From NCBI GenBank assembly GCA_025353725.1, contig JANXOF010000092.1, positions 1-64,000 on the forward strand: DNA of 64,000 bases. The letters run 5' to 3'. Below are positions 24,997 through 32,376 of the stretch, piece by piece. The notes under the pieces were generated by a model. That model did not search any database, was not told the DNA's origin, and saw nothing but the letters and a program-made list of their open reading frames with translations. The position numbers and the translations under genes are program-made. Numbering within the stretch: position 1 is the first letter of the stretch; every line of letters begins with the position of its first letter. The stretch is from Polyangiaceae bacterium. Lineage in GTDB: Bacteria > Myxococcota_A > Polyangia > Polyangiales > Polyangiaceae.

Positions 24997-26180
24997 TCGA
25001 CCAGATTGATGGTCACGCCAAGATTCGCAGATACCGCGACAATGTCAGACGTTACGACGGCCCATGCGTCGATAGCGGACTTGATTTTCACGCGACCGTC
25101 GGAATCGTCAGCGCCGAGAATGGCTTGGTCGAACGGTTGCGGAATGCGGCGGGTAGACTCGATGGCCGCGGAGAGGTCTCGCTTGGTCTTGTCATCGAGC
25201 GAGGCGTCGGTCGACCTCACGAGGTCTGAGAGGCTCACCCCAAGAGACGTACTGTATCGCCCGAGATAGACGTTTTCGATGCCAACGCCATTGAAGACAA
25301 GATCTTGGTTCGTCGTGTCACTGAAGCAGGAATGCTCTTCTTCTTGGTCTTTGGTCTGGTACGCGTTGTTCATCCGCTGCTTCGCGAGTTCAGTTCCGGC
25401 GAGGCTGCCGATGCCCTTTAGGATTTTCCCTAGCGCTTCGTCAGCGTCGCCGACGAGCATCTTTGCGCCGAACGTATCTGCCTTTGCGAGTTCCCATGCG
25501 GCCGCGACCTCCGCGAACTGTTCGACCATCAAATCAGCGCAGGCCGCGAGGTATGCGCGGCGACGGGACTGATTTTTCGCCGTTCCGCCATCCACGAAGT
25601 CCGTGAACGGGCGATTGCCCGGGCCGGCTTTATTAAAGTCTTGCCCCCAGAGCAAAAACTCGATCGTGTGCCAGCCGGTAGAAAGGTTTTTTTGTCCGCC
25701 CTTTTCGTTTTCGTCGGCGATCACGGCCTTCGTGATCTGCGGCGCGAAAAAAGTCCCGTCGGCTTTTTTTAGATTGATAAGGCCCGCCTCGGGCGCATCT
25801 ACTGTGTAATCGACGAAATTCTCGTCCATCGGCCAGCCGTTAATCATTCCCTCGTGACCCGTTTCGGCGTTGTCGATGGGGCCGTTGTAAAAGCGAAAGC
25901 CTTCGGTTTGGAGATAGGACGGCCGCGCCGTTACCCAAGCCACCCTTGCCGCGTCGAATCGGGCTTGCGTGGGAAGCGCAACGAACGCGTCGACGGCAGC
26001 CTTGAGGTTTCTCATTTGCATGAGCGCATCGTCGTAGTTCGCGTGCACGAGGGTCGCATACGTCTTCACGACAGCACGTCTCGTCGGTACGACGCCCGGC
26101 GTAGCCACGCTCGTCGACGACGTTCCGCACGCGAGCATCCCGAGTGCCACGACCGAAGCAAAGCGCTGAATCAGCGTCAT
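24993..26180 (-). CDS. Imelysin-family iron-regulated lipoprotein (IrpA-like), first gene of the operon
   Basis: A 395-residue imelysin. MTLIQRFASVVALGMLAC gives a lipobox cysteine at residue 18. The conserved GxHxxE motif is intact in STGWHTIEFLLWGQD (Gly169, His171, Glu174), and the family's N-terminal YDDALMQMRNLKAAVDAF and GFRFYNGPID segments are present. Imelysins are periplasmic or surface helical-bundle proteins tied to iron uptake. It opens the five-gene minus-strand operon; AGAGG five bases before the ATG is a good ribosome binding site, and a Fur-box-like dyad lies 14-34 bases upstream of the start. It overlaps the next gene by ATGA. Confidence 0.92.
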   Translation of the reverse strand: MTLIQRFASVVALGMLACGTSSTSVATPGVVPTRRAVVKTYATLVHANYDDALMQMRNLKAAVDAFVALPTQARFDAARVAWVTARPSYLQTEGFRFYNGPIDNAETGHEGMINGWPMDENFVDYTVDAPEAGLINLKKADGTFFAPQITKAVIADENEKGGQKNLSTGWHTIEFLLWGQDFNKAGPGNRPFTDFVDGGTAKNQSRRRAYLAACADLMVEQFAEVAAAWELAKADTFGAKMLVGDADEALGKILKGIGSLAGTELAKQRMNNAYQTKDQEEEHSCFSDTTNQDLVFNGVGIENVYLGRYSTSLGVSLSDLVRSTDASLDDKTKRDLSAAIESTRRIPQPFDQAILGADDSDGRVKIKSAIDAWAVVTSDIVAVSANLGVTINLVE

Positions 26181-26193
26181 GCCTCTGGTATAA

Positions 26194-26214
26194 TGAAAAC
26201 GAACATCACTTTCA
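26194..26214. promoter_or_regulatory. Putative Fur box between the imelysin operon and a divergent gene
   Basis: A 21-bp dyad with TGAAA/TTTCA outer arms and GA/TC inner pairs. It matches 15 of 21 positions of the classical 7-1-7 Fur consensus. It begins at the last base of a TATAAT on plus (26189-26194) and ends 14 bases before the imelysin start on minus, so Fur binding could block transcription both ways. Fur represses iron-uptake genes when Fe(II) is plentiful, which fits the operon content. Confidence 0.72.
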
Positions 26215-26269
26215 ACAAGGACGTGATGGGCTGAAGCTGTTTCCTGAAAACGGCGGCTTTTCTCTAGGA

Positions 26270-26797
26270 ATGGCGCGATTGGCGCAGCGTTACCCTCACT
26301 TCGACTACAGTCCGCGCGTGCTTCACGCCGCGACGCTCCTCGTGCATCTCGTCTCGTTCGCCGCTTACATCGGTGCCGGTTTCGCCCAGCAGCGCTTGAT
26401 GAAGCTCGCGGCCGCGTCTGGCACCCTTCCGAGCGTCCGCGATTCGTTCGAGCGTCTCGCGGCCACGGTGCTCACACGCATCGAGCTCCCTGCCGTCTAC
26501 GGCTCAATCGTGAGCGGCATCGTGTTCGTCACGCAGAGTCCGGCGCTCATGAAGCAAGGCTGGCTCCACGGAAAGCTTACGTGCGTGCTTCTCCTCGCGG
26601 CCCTTAGCCACCTCGAGATGTTCAACGCGCGGGCCATCGTGAAGTTGCGCGCAGGCGCCGATGGCGCGGAGGTCGACGTAGAAATTGCCGCGAGGATGAA
26701 AAGTCACGCGTTGCTCGGCGCGATAGGGACCACGCTCGTGGTGATTCTTCTCGCCTTCGTAACATTTGTACGCTTGGGCGCATTCGCAACTGGGTAG
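26270..26797 (+). CDS. Small four-helix membrane protein, HemJ/CopD-like
   Basis: A 175-residue protein with about four membrane helices (near 16-36, 65-88, 94-115 and 143-166). The helix WLHGKLTCVLLLAALSHLEMF resembles the WLHxKLxLVLLLxxxH segment of HemJ protoporphyrinogen oxidase and related CopD-type proteins, and an early LHAATLLVHLVSFA helix carries further histidines that could bind haem or metal. HemJ would link to haem synthesis, which would fit iron control, but the resemblance is partial. Start at 26270 (MARLAQRYPHFDYSP) is preferred because upstream sequence contains the Fur box and promoter. AGGA directly precedes the ATG, rather close for a ribosome binding site. Confidence 0.6.
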   Translation: MARLAQRYPHFDYSPRVLHAATLLVHLVSFAAYIGAGFAQQRLMKLAAASGTLPSVRDSFERLAATVLTRIELPAVYGSIVSGIVFVTQSPALMKQGWLHGKLTCVLLLAALSHLEMFNARAIVKLRAGADGAEVDVEIAARMKSHALLGAIGTTLVVILLAFVTFVRLGAFATG

Positions 26798-26840
26798 TGT
26801 CGTGCGTCGAACGTGTGCGACGACTACCCACGTCCTCCGT

Positions 26841-27017
26841 TCAGTCCCCGGCCGTCGGCGTTACAAAGATTCGACGCGTGGCAACAGACCTACGTCTGGG
26901 TCGGAAGCGCGTAGGAGAACACTCGCTGGCAGCGCCGAGTAGTCCGCGGCACGCGACGGATGCGAGGGCTCCTGCAACCGCCATGAGCGATGAAATGGCG
27001 AATGCCCGATAGCGCAT
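26841..27017 (-). CDS. Possible small lipoprotein coupled to the PEGA gene
   Basis: A 58-codon frame whose ATG overlaps the stop codon of the PEGA-domain gene (TAATG). The product starts MRYRAFAISSLMAVAGALAS followed by VACR, a good signal peptide with a lipobox-like ASVAC (cysteine 23), but the remaining 35 residues are Arg-rich and featureless. The signal and stop-start coupling argue for translation. The mature part may be the remains of a longer protein lost by frameshift. Confidence 0.4.
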   Translation of the reverse strand: MRYRAFAISSLMAVAGALASVACRGLLGAASECSPTRFRPRRRSVATRRIFVTPTAGD

Positions 27018-27898
27018 TAGAAGAGGCCGTGAAGGAGCAGTTCGCGGCCATTCGTGCCGACAGCGAGTGCGCTTCCTGCGCGCTCTTTCCTTGACGGAGC
27101 CGTGAGCCAGACAACCACTCCCGCCGCCGCGACGGCCGCGCCGCCGACAACGAAGACCGTGGCGAGGTCCGCCTTGTTTGCGGCATTCATTGATTCATCA
27201 CGACGCGTGGGACCGCTTGCGCCTTGCGCGGAGTCGAATTGCGAACGCGCCGACAGGGCCATGGCACCGCCTACACCCAACGCGACGAGGCCGACAGCGC
27301 CGACCGCGATGCCGCCTATCCGCCGACCCGTCCAGTACGAAGGCGCATCGGGCGCGGGCAGCAGTAGGTCCGCGGGCGTAGGCGCACTCGCGACGCGCGC
27401 ATCGGCCTTCGAATCCGCAAACGTAACGATCACGATGCGATTCTTTTCACCCTGCCTGAGCACCACGGGTTCGTCGACGGCGGCGAAGCCTTTGGTTTCA
27501 AAGCGGAACGTGTGCCGCCCCGGGTCGAGCGGCAGCGGGTTGCCGTCGAGGCGCTCGCTCAGCGCGCGACCGTCAACGGTCACGCGGACGTCACTCACGT
27601 CGCGCCCTTTCGCGTCGCGGGCACCGAGAACGACGGTCGGCAAAACCGACATCACCTCGACAAGCCAGTTCGTGCAGTCACGATGGACGAGCGCCGGGCA
27701 ACCGACGCTGCCGCAAATATCGAGCTGCGCTTTCGCATCAAAGAGCTTACCCGCGCCGCGAAGTTCTTCAGCTTTTTCAGCCGCCTCGACGCACTTCGCG
27801 GTGTCGTCGGCGCGCGCAAGGGAGGCCCCTGTAACGGAGGCCATCGCCACCGTCAGCGCCACGCATCCGCGCCACGTGCCTCTTCGACTCCTGCTCAT
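27017..27898 (-). CDS. PEGA-domain protein with signal peptide and membrane segments
   Basis: A 293-residue envelope protein. From the ATG at 27898 (MSRSRRGTWRGCVAL) it has a signal peptide ending ASLARA. A cysteine-containing helical region (TAKCVEAAEKAEELRGAGKL) follows, then a PEGA-type beta domain (about 95-165: VDGRALSERLDGNPLPLDPGRHTFRFETKG) and two hydrophobic segments (about 200-220 and 250-275). PEGA proteins bind surface or peptidoglycan-associated structures; this architecture is frequent in myxobacteria. An in-frame upstream ATG exists at 27955 but gives no signal sequence. It is followed, with an overlapping start, by a small lipoprotein-like frame. Confidence 0.75.
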   Translation of the reverse strand: MSRSRRGTWRGCVALTVAMASVTGASLARADDTAKCVEAAEKAEELRGAGKLFDAKAQLDICGSVGCPALVHRDCTNWLVEVMSVLPTVVLGARDAKGRDVSDVRVTVDGRALSERLDGNPLPLDPGRHTFRFETKGFAAVDEPVVLRQGEKNRIVIVTFADSKADARVASAPTPADLLLPAPDAPSYWTGRRIGGIAVGAVGLVALGVGGAMALSARSQFDSAQGASGPTRRDESMNAANKADLATVFVVGGAAVAAAGVVVWLTAPSRKERAGSALAVGTNGRELLLHGLF

Positions 27899-28071
27899 GG
27901 CTATCGAGGCTACGCGTTCCCTTAAGAACCTGTCGAGCGGCTTGGTCGCGGTCACATTCCTCTTGGTTCGAAACGTAAGCCCTCGAGCGATAGGTAGTTA
28001 GCCGACAAGAACATCTCGGCATTCGCCCCGACACCCGGACCACGAGCTGGCATACTGCTACTCTCGAACAG

Positions 28072-29919
28072 ATGCAGAGCGGCGTCAGCTTGATAGGCGT
28101 AGGAACATTCGTAGTCTCCATGTGCGCGCTCGGACTCGCATGTACGTCGCTGAGCGAGTCGCCTTCAAGAGAATTGAACGCGGCATTCGAGGATGCGGGC
28201 GGCCCCATCCTCCAGCCGACCCCGTCCGTTGCATTGTGCACTGACAACCGCCCTACGTTCGCCTACCCGCCCGAAGCGCGCGCGATAGCCCTTGGCGAGA
28301 CACTTCCCAACCTCTCGTTCGAGGGCGAACACGGCAACGTCGCTCTCAAAGAGTACTTTGAGCCGTGCGCGCCGCGGTCGCGACTCCTCGTGATCCGAAC
28401 GAGTGCGCTCTGGTGTGGGACGTGCGGGTGGCATGCCGCGCATACGAACGCGTGGCTCGGTGACGTGGCCCTTGCCGAACGCATCACGCTCCTCGACTTG
28501 GTCGTGGCCGACGAAGACAACCTGCCGGCCACCATGCCCGCCCTTCTGCGCTTTCGGAAAACACTTAGCGCAGTCGGTAAGCTCGCGATCGACCCGAGTT
28601 TTACGTTTGCAAGCGTATCCGCCGCGCACGTTCCGCTTCCTGCTTACGTCATCGTCGATACGAAGACGATGCGTGTCATCACCACGGATACAAACCCGAG
28701 TGCGGAGGCTCTCCGCGCGAAGTTGGGTATCGCCCTCGCTCAGCTCGACGGCCATGCGCGCCCAGACTTTCCTGAAGCGAAAACGACCGACGGGTTCACG
28801 GCCAACGAGCTGGATCTCATCCGCGATATGGGACTGCCTGGCGCCCCACCCGCCGACCCAACGAATGCCTATGCGGACGTTCCTGCCGCGGCGGCCCTCG
28901 GGAAGAAGCTCTTTTTCGACGCCGCTCTTTCGCCTTCTGGCCGCATTTCTTGCGCCACGTGCCACGACGCGCGAAAAGGCCTCTCCGACGGGCTACCACA
29001 ATCGGAAGGCATAGCTACGACCGACCGAAATTCGCCGGGCATTGCCCTCGCCTCGCACGCGCGATGGCAATTTTGGGACGGCCGTGCGGACACGCTTTGG
29101 ATGCAGGCGCTCGGACCCTTCGAGAATACGAAGGAGTTTGCTTCGAGCAGGCTCTTCGTCGCCCACGAAATCCAGCGACGCTACGCGACAGAGTACAGCG
29201 CCGTCTTCGCGCGTTATCCGATGCCCGACATGTCCGACGCGGCACGCTTTCCGCCTTCGGGGACACCCGGATCCCCCTCATGGGACGCGATGCGCGCGGA
29301 GGACCGAGCCGCCGTCACCCGCGTGTTCGTGGACGTCGGCAAAGCCATTGCCGCGTTCGAACGCACCTTTCGCGCTACGCCCAATGCCCTTGATAAGTAC
29401 GCGGGCGGAGATCACAGCGCGTTTACGCCTGAGCAGAAGCGCGGACTGAAAGTGTTTCTCACGACCGGATGCGTACAATGCCACCACGGACCGAGACTCA
29501 CGGACGATGCCTTTCATGTCCTTCGCTTTCCTACAGGAGCGCGTGGTGGAATCGCGGACCTCGGGCGAGCGGCAGGCGTTCCGCTTCTGCTGGCCTCGGA
29601 GTTCACCGCGGGCAAGGAGTGGAGCGACGCGCCGGCCTCGGCCCGATCGTTCTTAGGGATGGAATTGCCCGTGCAGACTACGGTGGGCGCATTCAAAACC
29701 CCTACGCTGCGAGCACTCCCAGCCTCAGGGCCGTACGGACACGGCGGCACGTTCTTTACGCTCGCGGACGTCACGAAACACTACGGCGGGCGGGGTTTGC
29801 GCGAGAACGACACGCGTGCCGTGGGCGCTACCGAGGCATGGGTTCCAGAATTCGATGCCAATGCCGCGCGCGAGCTCGTCCCATTTCTCGAAACGCTCAC
29901 TGGCGAGGTGGAAGACTGA
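28072..29919 (+). CDS. Redoxin-MauG fusion: thioredoxin-like domain joined to di-haem cytochrome c peroxidase
   Basis: A 615-residue lipoprotein (GLAC lipobox, Cys24) with two enzyme-like domains. Residues 70-235 form a redoxin/thioredoxin fold with an active-site-like WCGTC (Cys115, Cys118). Residues 255-610 form a MauG/CcpA-type di-haem peroxidase with haem motifs CATCH (294-298) and CVQCH (467-471), the LGKKLFFDAALSPSGRISC start and the RNSPGIALASHARWQFWDGRADTL block. The usual role is peroxide reduction or oxidative maturation of a partner in the periplasm. Fusion to a thiol-redox domain is uncommon. It is followed 61 bases on by a small cytochrome-like gene, then a pentahaem gene. Confidence 0.9.
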   Translation: MQSGVSLIGVGTFVVSMCALGLACTSLSESPSRELNAAFEDAGGPILQPTPSVALCTDNRPTFAYPPEARAIALGETLPNLSFEGEHGNVALKEYFEPCAPRSRLLVIRTSALWCGTCGWHAAHTNAWLGDVALAERITLLDLVVADEDNLPATMPALLRFRKTLSAVGKLAIDPSFTFASVSAAHVPLPAYVIVDTKTMRVITTDTNPSAEALRAKLGIALAQLDGHARPDFPEAKTTDGFTANELDLIRDMGLPGAPPADPTNAYADVPAAAALGKKLFFDAALSPSGRISCATCHDARKGLSDGLPQSEGIATTDRNSPGIALASHARWQFWDGRADTLWMQALGPFENTKEFASSRLFVAHEIQRRYATEYSAVFARYPMPDMSDAARFPPSGTPGSPSWDAMRAEDRAAVTRVFVDVGKAIAAFERTFRATPNALDKYAGGDHSAFTPEQKRGLKVFLTTGCVQCHHGPRLTDDAFHVLRFPTGARGGIADLGRAAGVPLLLASEFTAGKEWSDAPASARSFLGMELPVQTTVGAFKTPTLRALPASGPYGHGGTFFTLADVTKHYGGRGLRENDTRAVGATEAWVPEFDANAARELVPFLETLTGEVED

Positions 29920-29980
29920 GTCGGCTTTCAAGTCCCCATCGCAAACGACGAGTGACGACGAGTGACGGGAGGGCTCCGAA

Positions 29981-30427
29981 ATGCGCAAGATGGCCCTATC
30001 GACCGTTCTCAGCTTGACCGTACTTGCCTGGGCTTGCGGCGCCCGCGAGGACGGCACTCCCCTTCCCACACGAGCCTGCGCGGACGTAGCTCTAGATAAG
30101 GCGTCTCTCGAATGTGAACCACTTTATGAGCCTAGCTATGACAACGTTTTCGCCATTACCCTCAAGCCGACTTGCGCAAAGTCAGGTGTCAGTTGTCACG
30201 CGTCTACCGGTCACCAGGGCGGCCTCGCGTTCGAAAATGCGGACGAAGCCTATCGTCAGCTACTCGAGTCGACGCAGGTCGTGCGCGCGGGAGACGCGGC
30301 GTGCAGCGCGCTCGTCGGGCGCATCCGCGCGACAGACGGAAAAGTGCGGATGCCACCGGGGCGCTCTCTCGTGAGGTCGGAGCAGTGCGCGGTCCTTCGG
30401 TGGATTCAAAACGGTGCCAAGCGATGA
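29981..30427 (+). CDS. Small cytochrome-like lipoprotein with non-canonical haem motif
   Basis: A 148-residue lipoprotein: MRKMALSTVLSLTVLAWAC, lipobox cysteine 19. The core YDNVFAITLKPTCAKSGVSCH, then GGLAFENADEAYRQLL and KVRMPPG, follows the pattern of planctomycete/myxobacterial cytochrome-c-like domains that usually read C-x-x-C-H. Here only C-x6-C-H is found, so covalent haem attachment by the normal machinery is doubtful. It lies between two cytochrome genes and its stop codon overlaps the next start as ATGA, so it likely works with them, perhaps as an assembly or docking subunit. Confidence 0.75.
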   Translation: MRKMALSTVLSLTVLAWACGAREDGTPLPTRACADVALDKASLECEPLYEPSYDNVFAITLKPTCAKSGVSCHASTGHQGGLAFENADEAYRQLLESTQVVRAGDAACSALVGRIRATDGKVRMPPGRSLVRSEQCAVLRWIQNGAKR

Positions 30428-31800
30428 GAGCGCGCATCGCTTCGAATCGAACGGCTCTGGCTTTTCCTGTCGTTGCCGTCACAGCCGGAATGGTCGCGCT
30501 CGCGTCGTGCGCGTCAACGAAAAGCGACGACGCCCCGACGCTCACGGGTGACGCACTGATGGATTCCAACAACTGCCTTCCCTGCCACGCGGAGCAAGTT
30601 CGTGAATGGTCAGGCAGTATGCATGCGTATGCGAGCGAAGACCCCGTCTTTGTCGCGATGAACAAGCGCATGCAGCGCGAGACAAACGGCCAAGCCGGGT
30701 CATTCTGCGTCGGGTGCCATGCTCCGCTCGCCGTCCGCCTCGGCCAAACCACGGACGGACTGAACCTCGAGACGTTGCCGCGCACCATGCGCGGCGTGAC
30801 GTGCTTTTTTTGCCATACGACCGACGCCGTGGAGGGAACGCACAATAACCCACTTCGACTCGCAGGTGACGACCATCTCCGTGGCGGGCTTCAGGGTCCT
30901 GCGAAGGCGCCCCACAAGGTTTACTACTCCGCGCTTCACGATCGCGAGCAAGCGGCGTCCTCTGCTATGTGCGGCACATGTCATGACGTCGTGACACCCC
31001 TCGGCGCGCCCGTGGAAAGGACATTCAAGGAGTGGTCAGCTTCGCTCTATTCGAAGCCCGGGCAGCTCTCGTGCGGGAAATGCCATATGGAGGGTCGCGA
31101 TGGCTTCGCCGCGCAGGTCGAAGCCGCGCCGAAGCGAACCGTGCACGATCACTCGATGCCGGCGGTCGACATCGCTCTCACGCCATTCAACGACGAGGCT
31201 GCGCAGCGGAAGGGAGTGCAGAAGCAGCTCGACACCACGCTGCTCGCCAAGCTTTGCGTCAAGCAGACCCCGACCACGGGCCTTGTCGCGGAAGTCACGC
31301 TCGACAACGCGTTCGCGGGCCACAAGTTCCCGAGCGGCGCCGCCCACGACAGGCGCGCATGGGTGGAACTCATCGCTTACCGCGCTGGTGCCCAGGTTTT
31401 TTCGAGCGGTAGCGTGCCCGACAAGGTAGCCGCAGCGAGTCTTAGAGACGCAAGTCTGTGGCTTCTCCGCGACTCGCTTTTCGGCGAAGGGGACAAAGAG
31501 GTGCACATGTTTTGGCAAGCCACGCGCGTGAGCTCGGAGCAGCTCCCGGCGGCCGTGACCGCCGACCGAAGCGATCCTGCGTTTCTTCACTCCGTGACCA
31601 AGAGCTATCCGCTTCCGCTCCCCGCCCCCGACCGAGTCACGATGCGCGTCCGCATGCGGCCGATCGATTTCGATGTCCTCGACGACCTCGTCGCGACCGG
31701 TGATCTGAGCGCTTCCGTGCTCGACCGCATTCCTACGTTCGACCTGGCAAGCACCGTCAAGGAGTGGTCACTCGCTGGCGGATACCGCTGTATCGAGTAG
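30424..31800 (+). CDS. Pentahaem cytochrome c lipoprotein (cytochrome c554-like domain)
   Basis: A 458-residue lipoprotein (ALASC lipobox, Cys29) with five CxxCH haem sites: 51-55, 95-99, 127-131, 183-187 and 217-221, within the first half. The arrangement (CLPCHAEQVREWSGSMHAYA, CVGCHAPLAVRLG, CFFCHTTDAVEGTH, MCGTCHDVVTPLG, CGKCHMEG) matches the cytochrome c554/multihaem family. The C-terminal 220 residues have no haem and look like a beta-rich binding domain. It probably carries electrons at the outer face of the cell or in the periplasm, possibly with the upstream di-haem peroxidase. Start is the ATG overlapping the previous stop; the open frame extending upstream is a shadow. Confidence 0.9.
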   Translation: MRARIASNRTALAFPVVAVTAGMVALASCASTKSDDAPTLTGDALMDSNNCLPCHAEQVREWSGSMHAYASEDPVFVAMNKRMQRETNGQAGSFCVGCHAPLAVRLGQTTDGLNLETLPRTMRGVTCFFCHTTDAVEGTHNNPLRLAGDDHLRGGLQGPAKAPHKVYYSALHDREQAASSAMCGTCHDVVTPLGAPVERTFKEWSASLYSKPGQLSCGKCHMEGRDGFAAQVEAAPKRTVHDHSMPAVDIALTPFNDEAAQRKGVQKQLDTTLLAKLCVKQTPTTGLVAEVTLDNAFAGHKFPSGAAHDRRAWVELIAYRAGAQVFSSGSVPDKVAAASLRDASLWLLRDSLFGEGDKEVHMFWQATRVSSEQLPAAVTADRSDPAFLHSVTKSYPLPLPAPDRVTMRVRMRPIDFDVLDDLVATGDLSASVLDRIPTFDLASTVKEWSLAGGYRCIE

Positions 31801-31840
31801 GCGCACAAGCGCACACGTTTCGAAAGATGAGAGTCGCCGT

Positions 31841-32359
31841 TCAGCCGTCGAAGCAAAAGTTAAAGGTGACGTCTTCCGTGGCTAAACCTGGCGGTTGGAC
31901 AGACACCGTTATTTGCCATAGTCCGGCCATGGGAAAGTAGAGCTTGGAGACGGCGTATCGCCCGGCGCCCACGGACGTCGCTAACGGAGCGAGAGCGCTC
32001 CCGTGGGCATGGTCGGGCATCCACGGCGTGACGACCACGGAAGCGCCATCGAGAGGCTTTCCCGAAGCGTCGGTCACTTCGAGCGTCATCGTGTTCGCTC
32101 CCTTCCGGGGAGGCGAAGGATTGGCCTCGACGACGGCCACGCGGACGCCTGCGTTCTGCTTCGCGAGGCCGGCCGTGTAAATGTCTTTCCTTCCGTCCCT
32201 CTCGCAGGCCGTCGACTGAAAACTCGCCGAACCGCCATTGGCGTCTTCGGCCGCGCTCGAGGCGCCACCGTTGCCGCACGCGAGTCCGAGCCCTGCGATC
32301 GACAACGCCACCCCCCAAGCGAAGCGCGAAACGGAACCCTGAACCCGTTCACGCATCAT
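31841..32359 (-). CDS. FixH/YtkA-like lipoprotein
   Basis: A 172-residue predicted lipoprotein: an N-terminal segment ending in GLAC (about residue 25) and then a Ser/Gly/Ala linker. The core from about residue 70 reads MTLEVTDASGKPLDGASVVV, TPWMPDHAHGSA and LYFPMAGLWQITVSV, the Ig-like fold of FixH/YtkA proteins, whose MPxHxHG loop often binds copper. Such proteins are linked to cytochrome oxidase or copper handling. It follows uvrC by 17 bases on the same strand; it converges on the pentahaem gene. Two adjacent ATGs (32359, 32356) are equally good starts. Confidence 0.75.
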   Translation of the reverse strand: MMRERVQGSVSRFAWGVALSIAGLGLACGNGGASSAAEDANGGSASFQSTACERDGRKDIYTAGLAKQNAGVRVAVVEANPSPPRKGANTMTLEVTDASGKPLDGASVVVTPWMPDHAHGSALAPLATSVGAGRYAVSKLYFPMAGLWQITVSVQPPGLATEDVTFNFCFDG

Positions 32360-32376
32360 GGAAAACGCCTTGCCCA

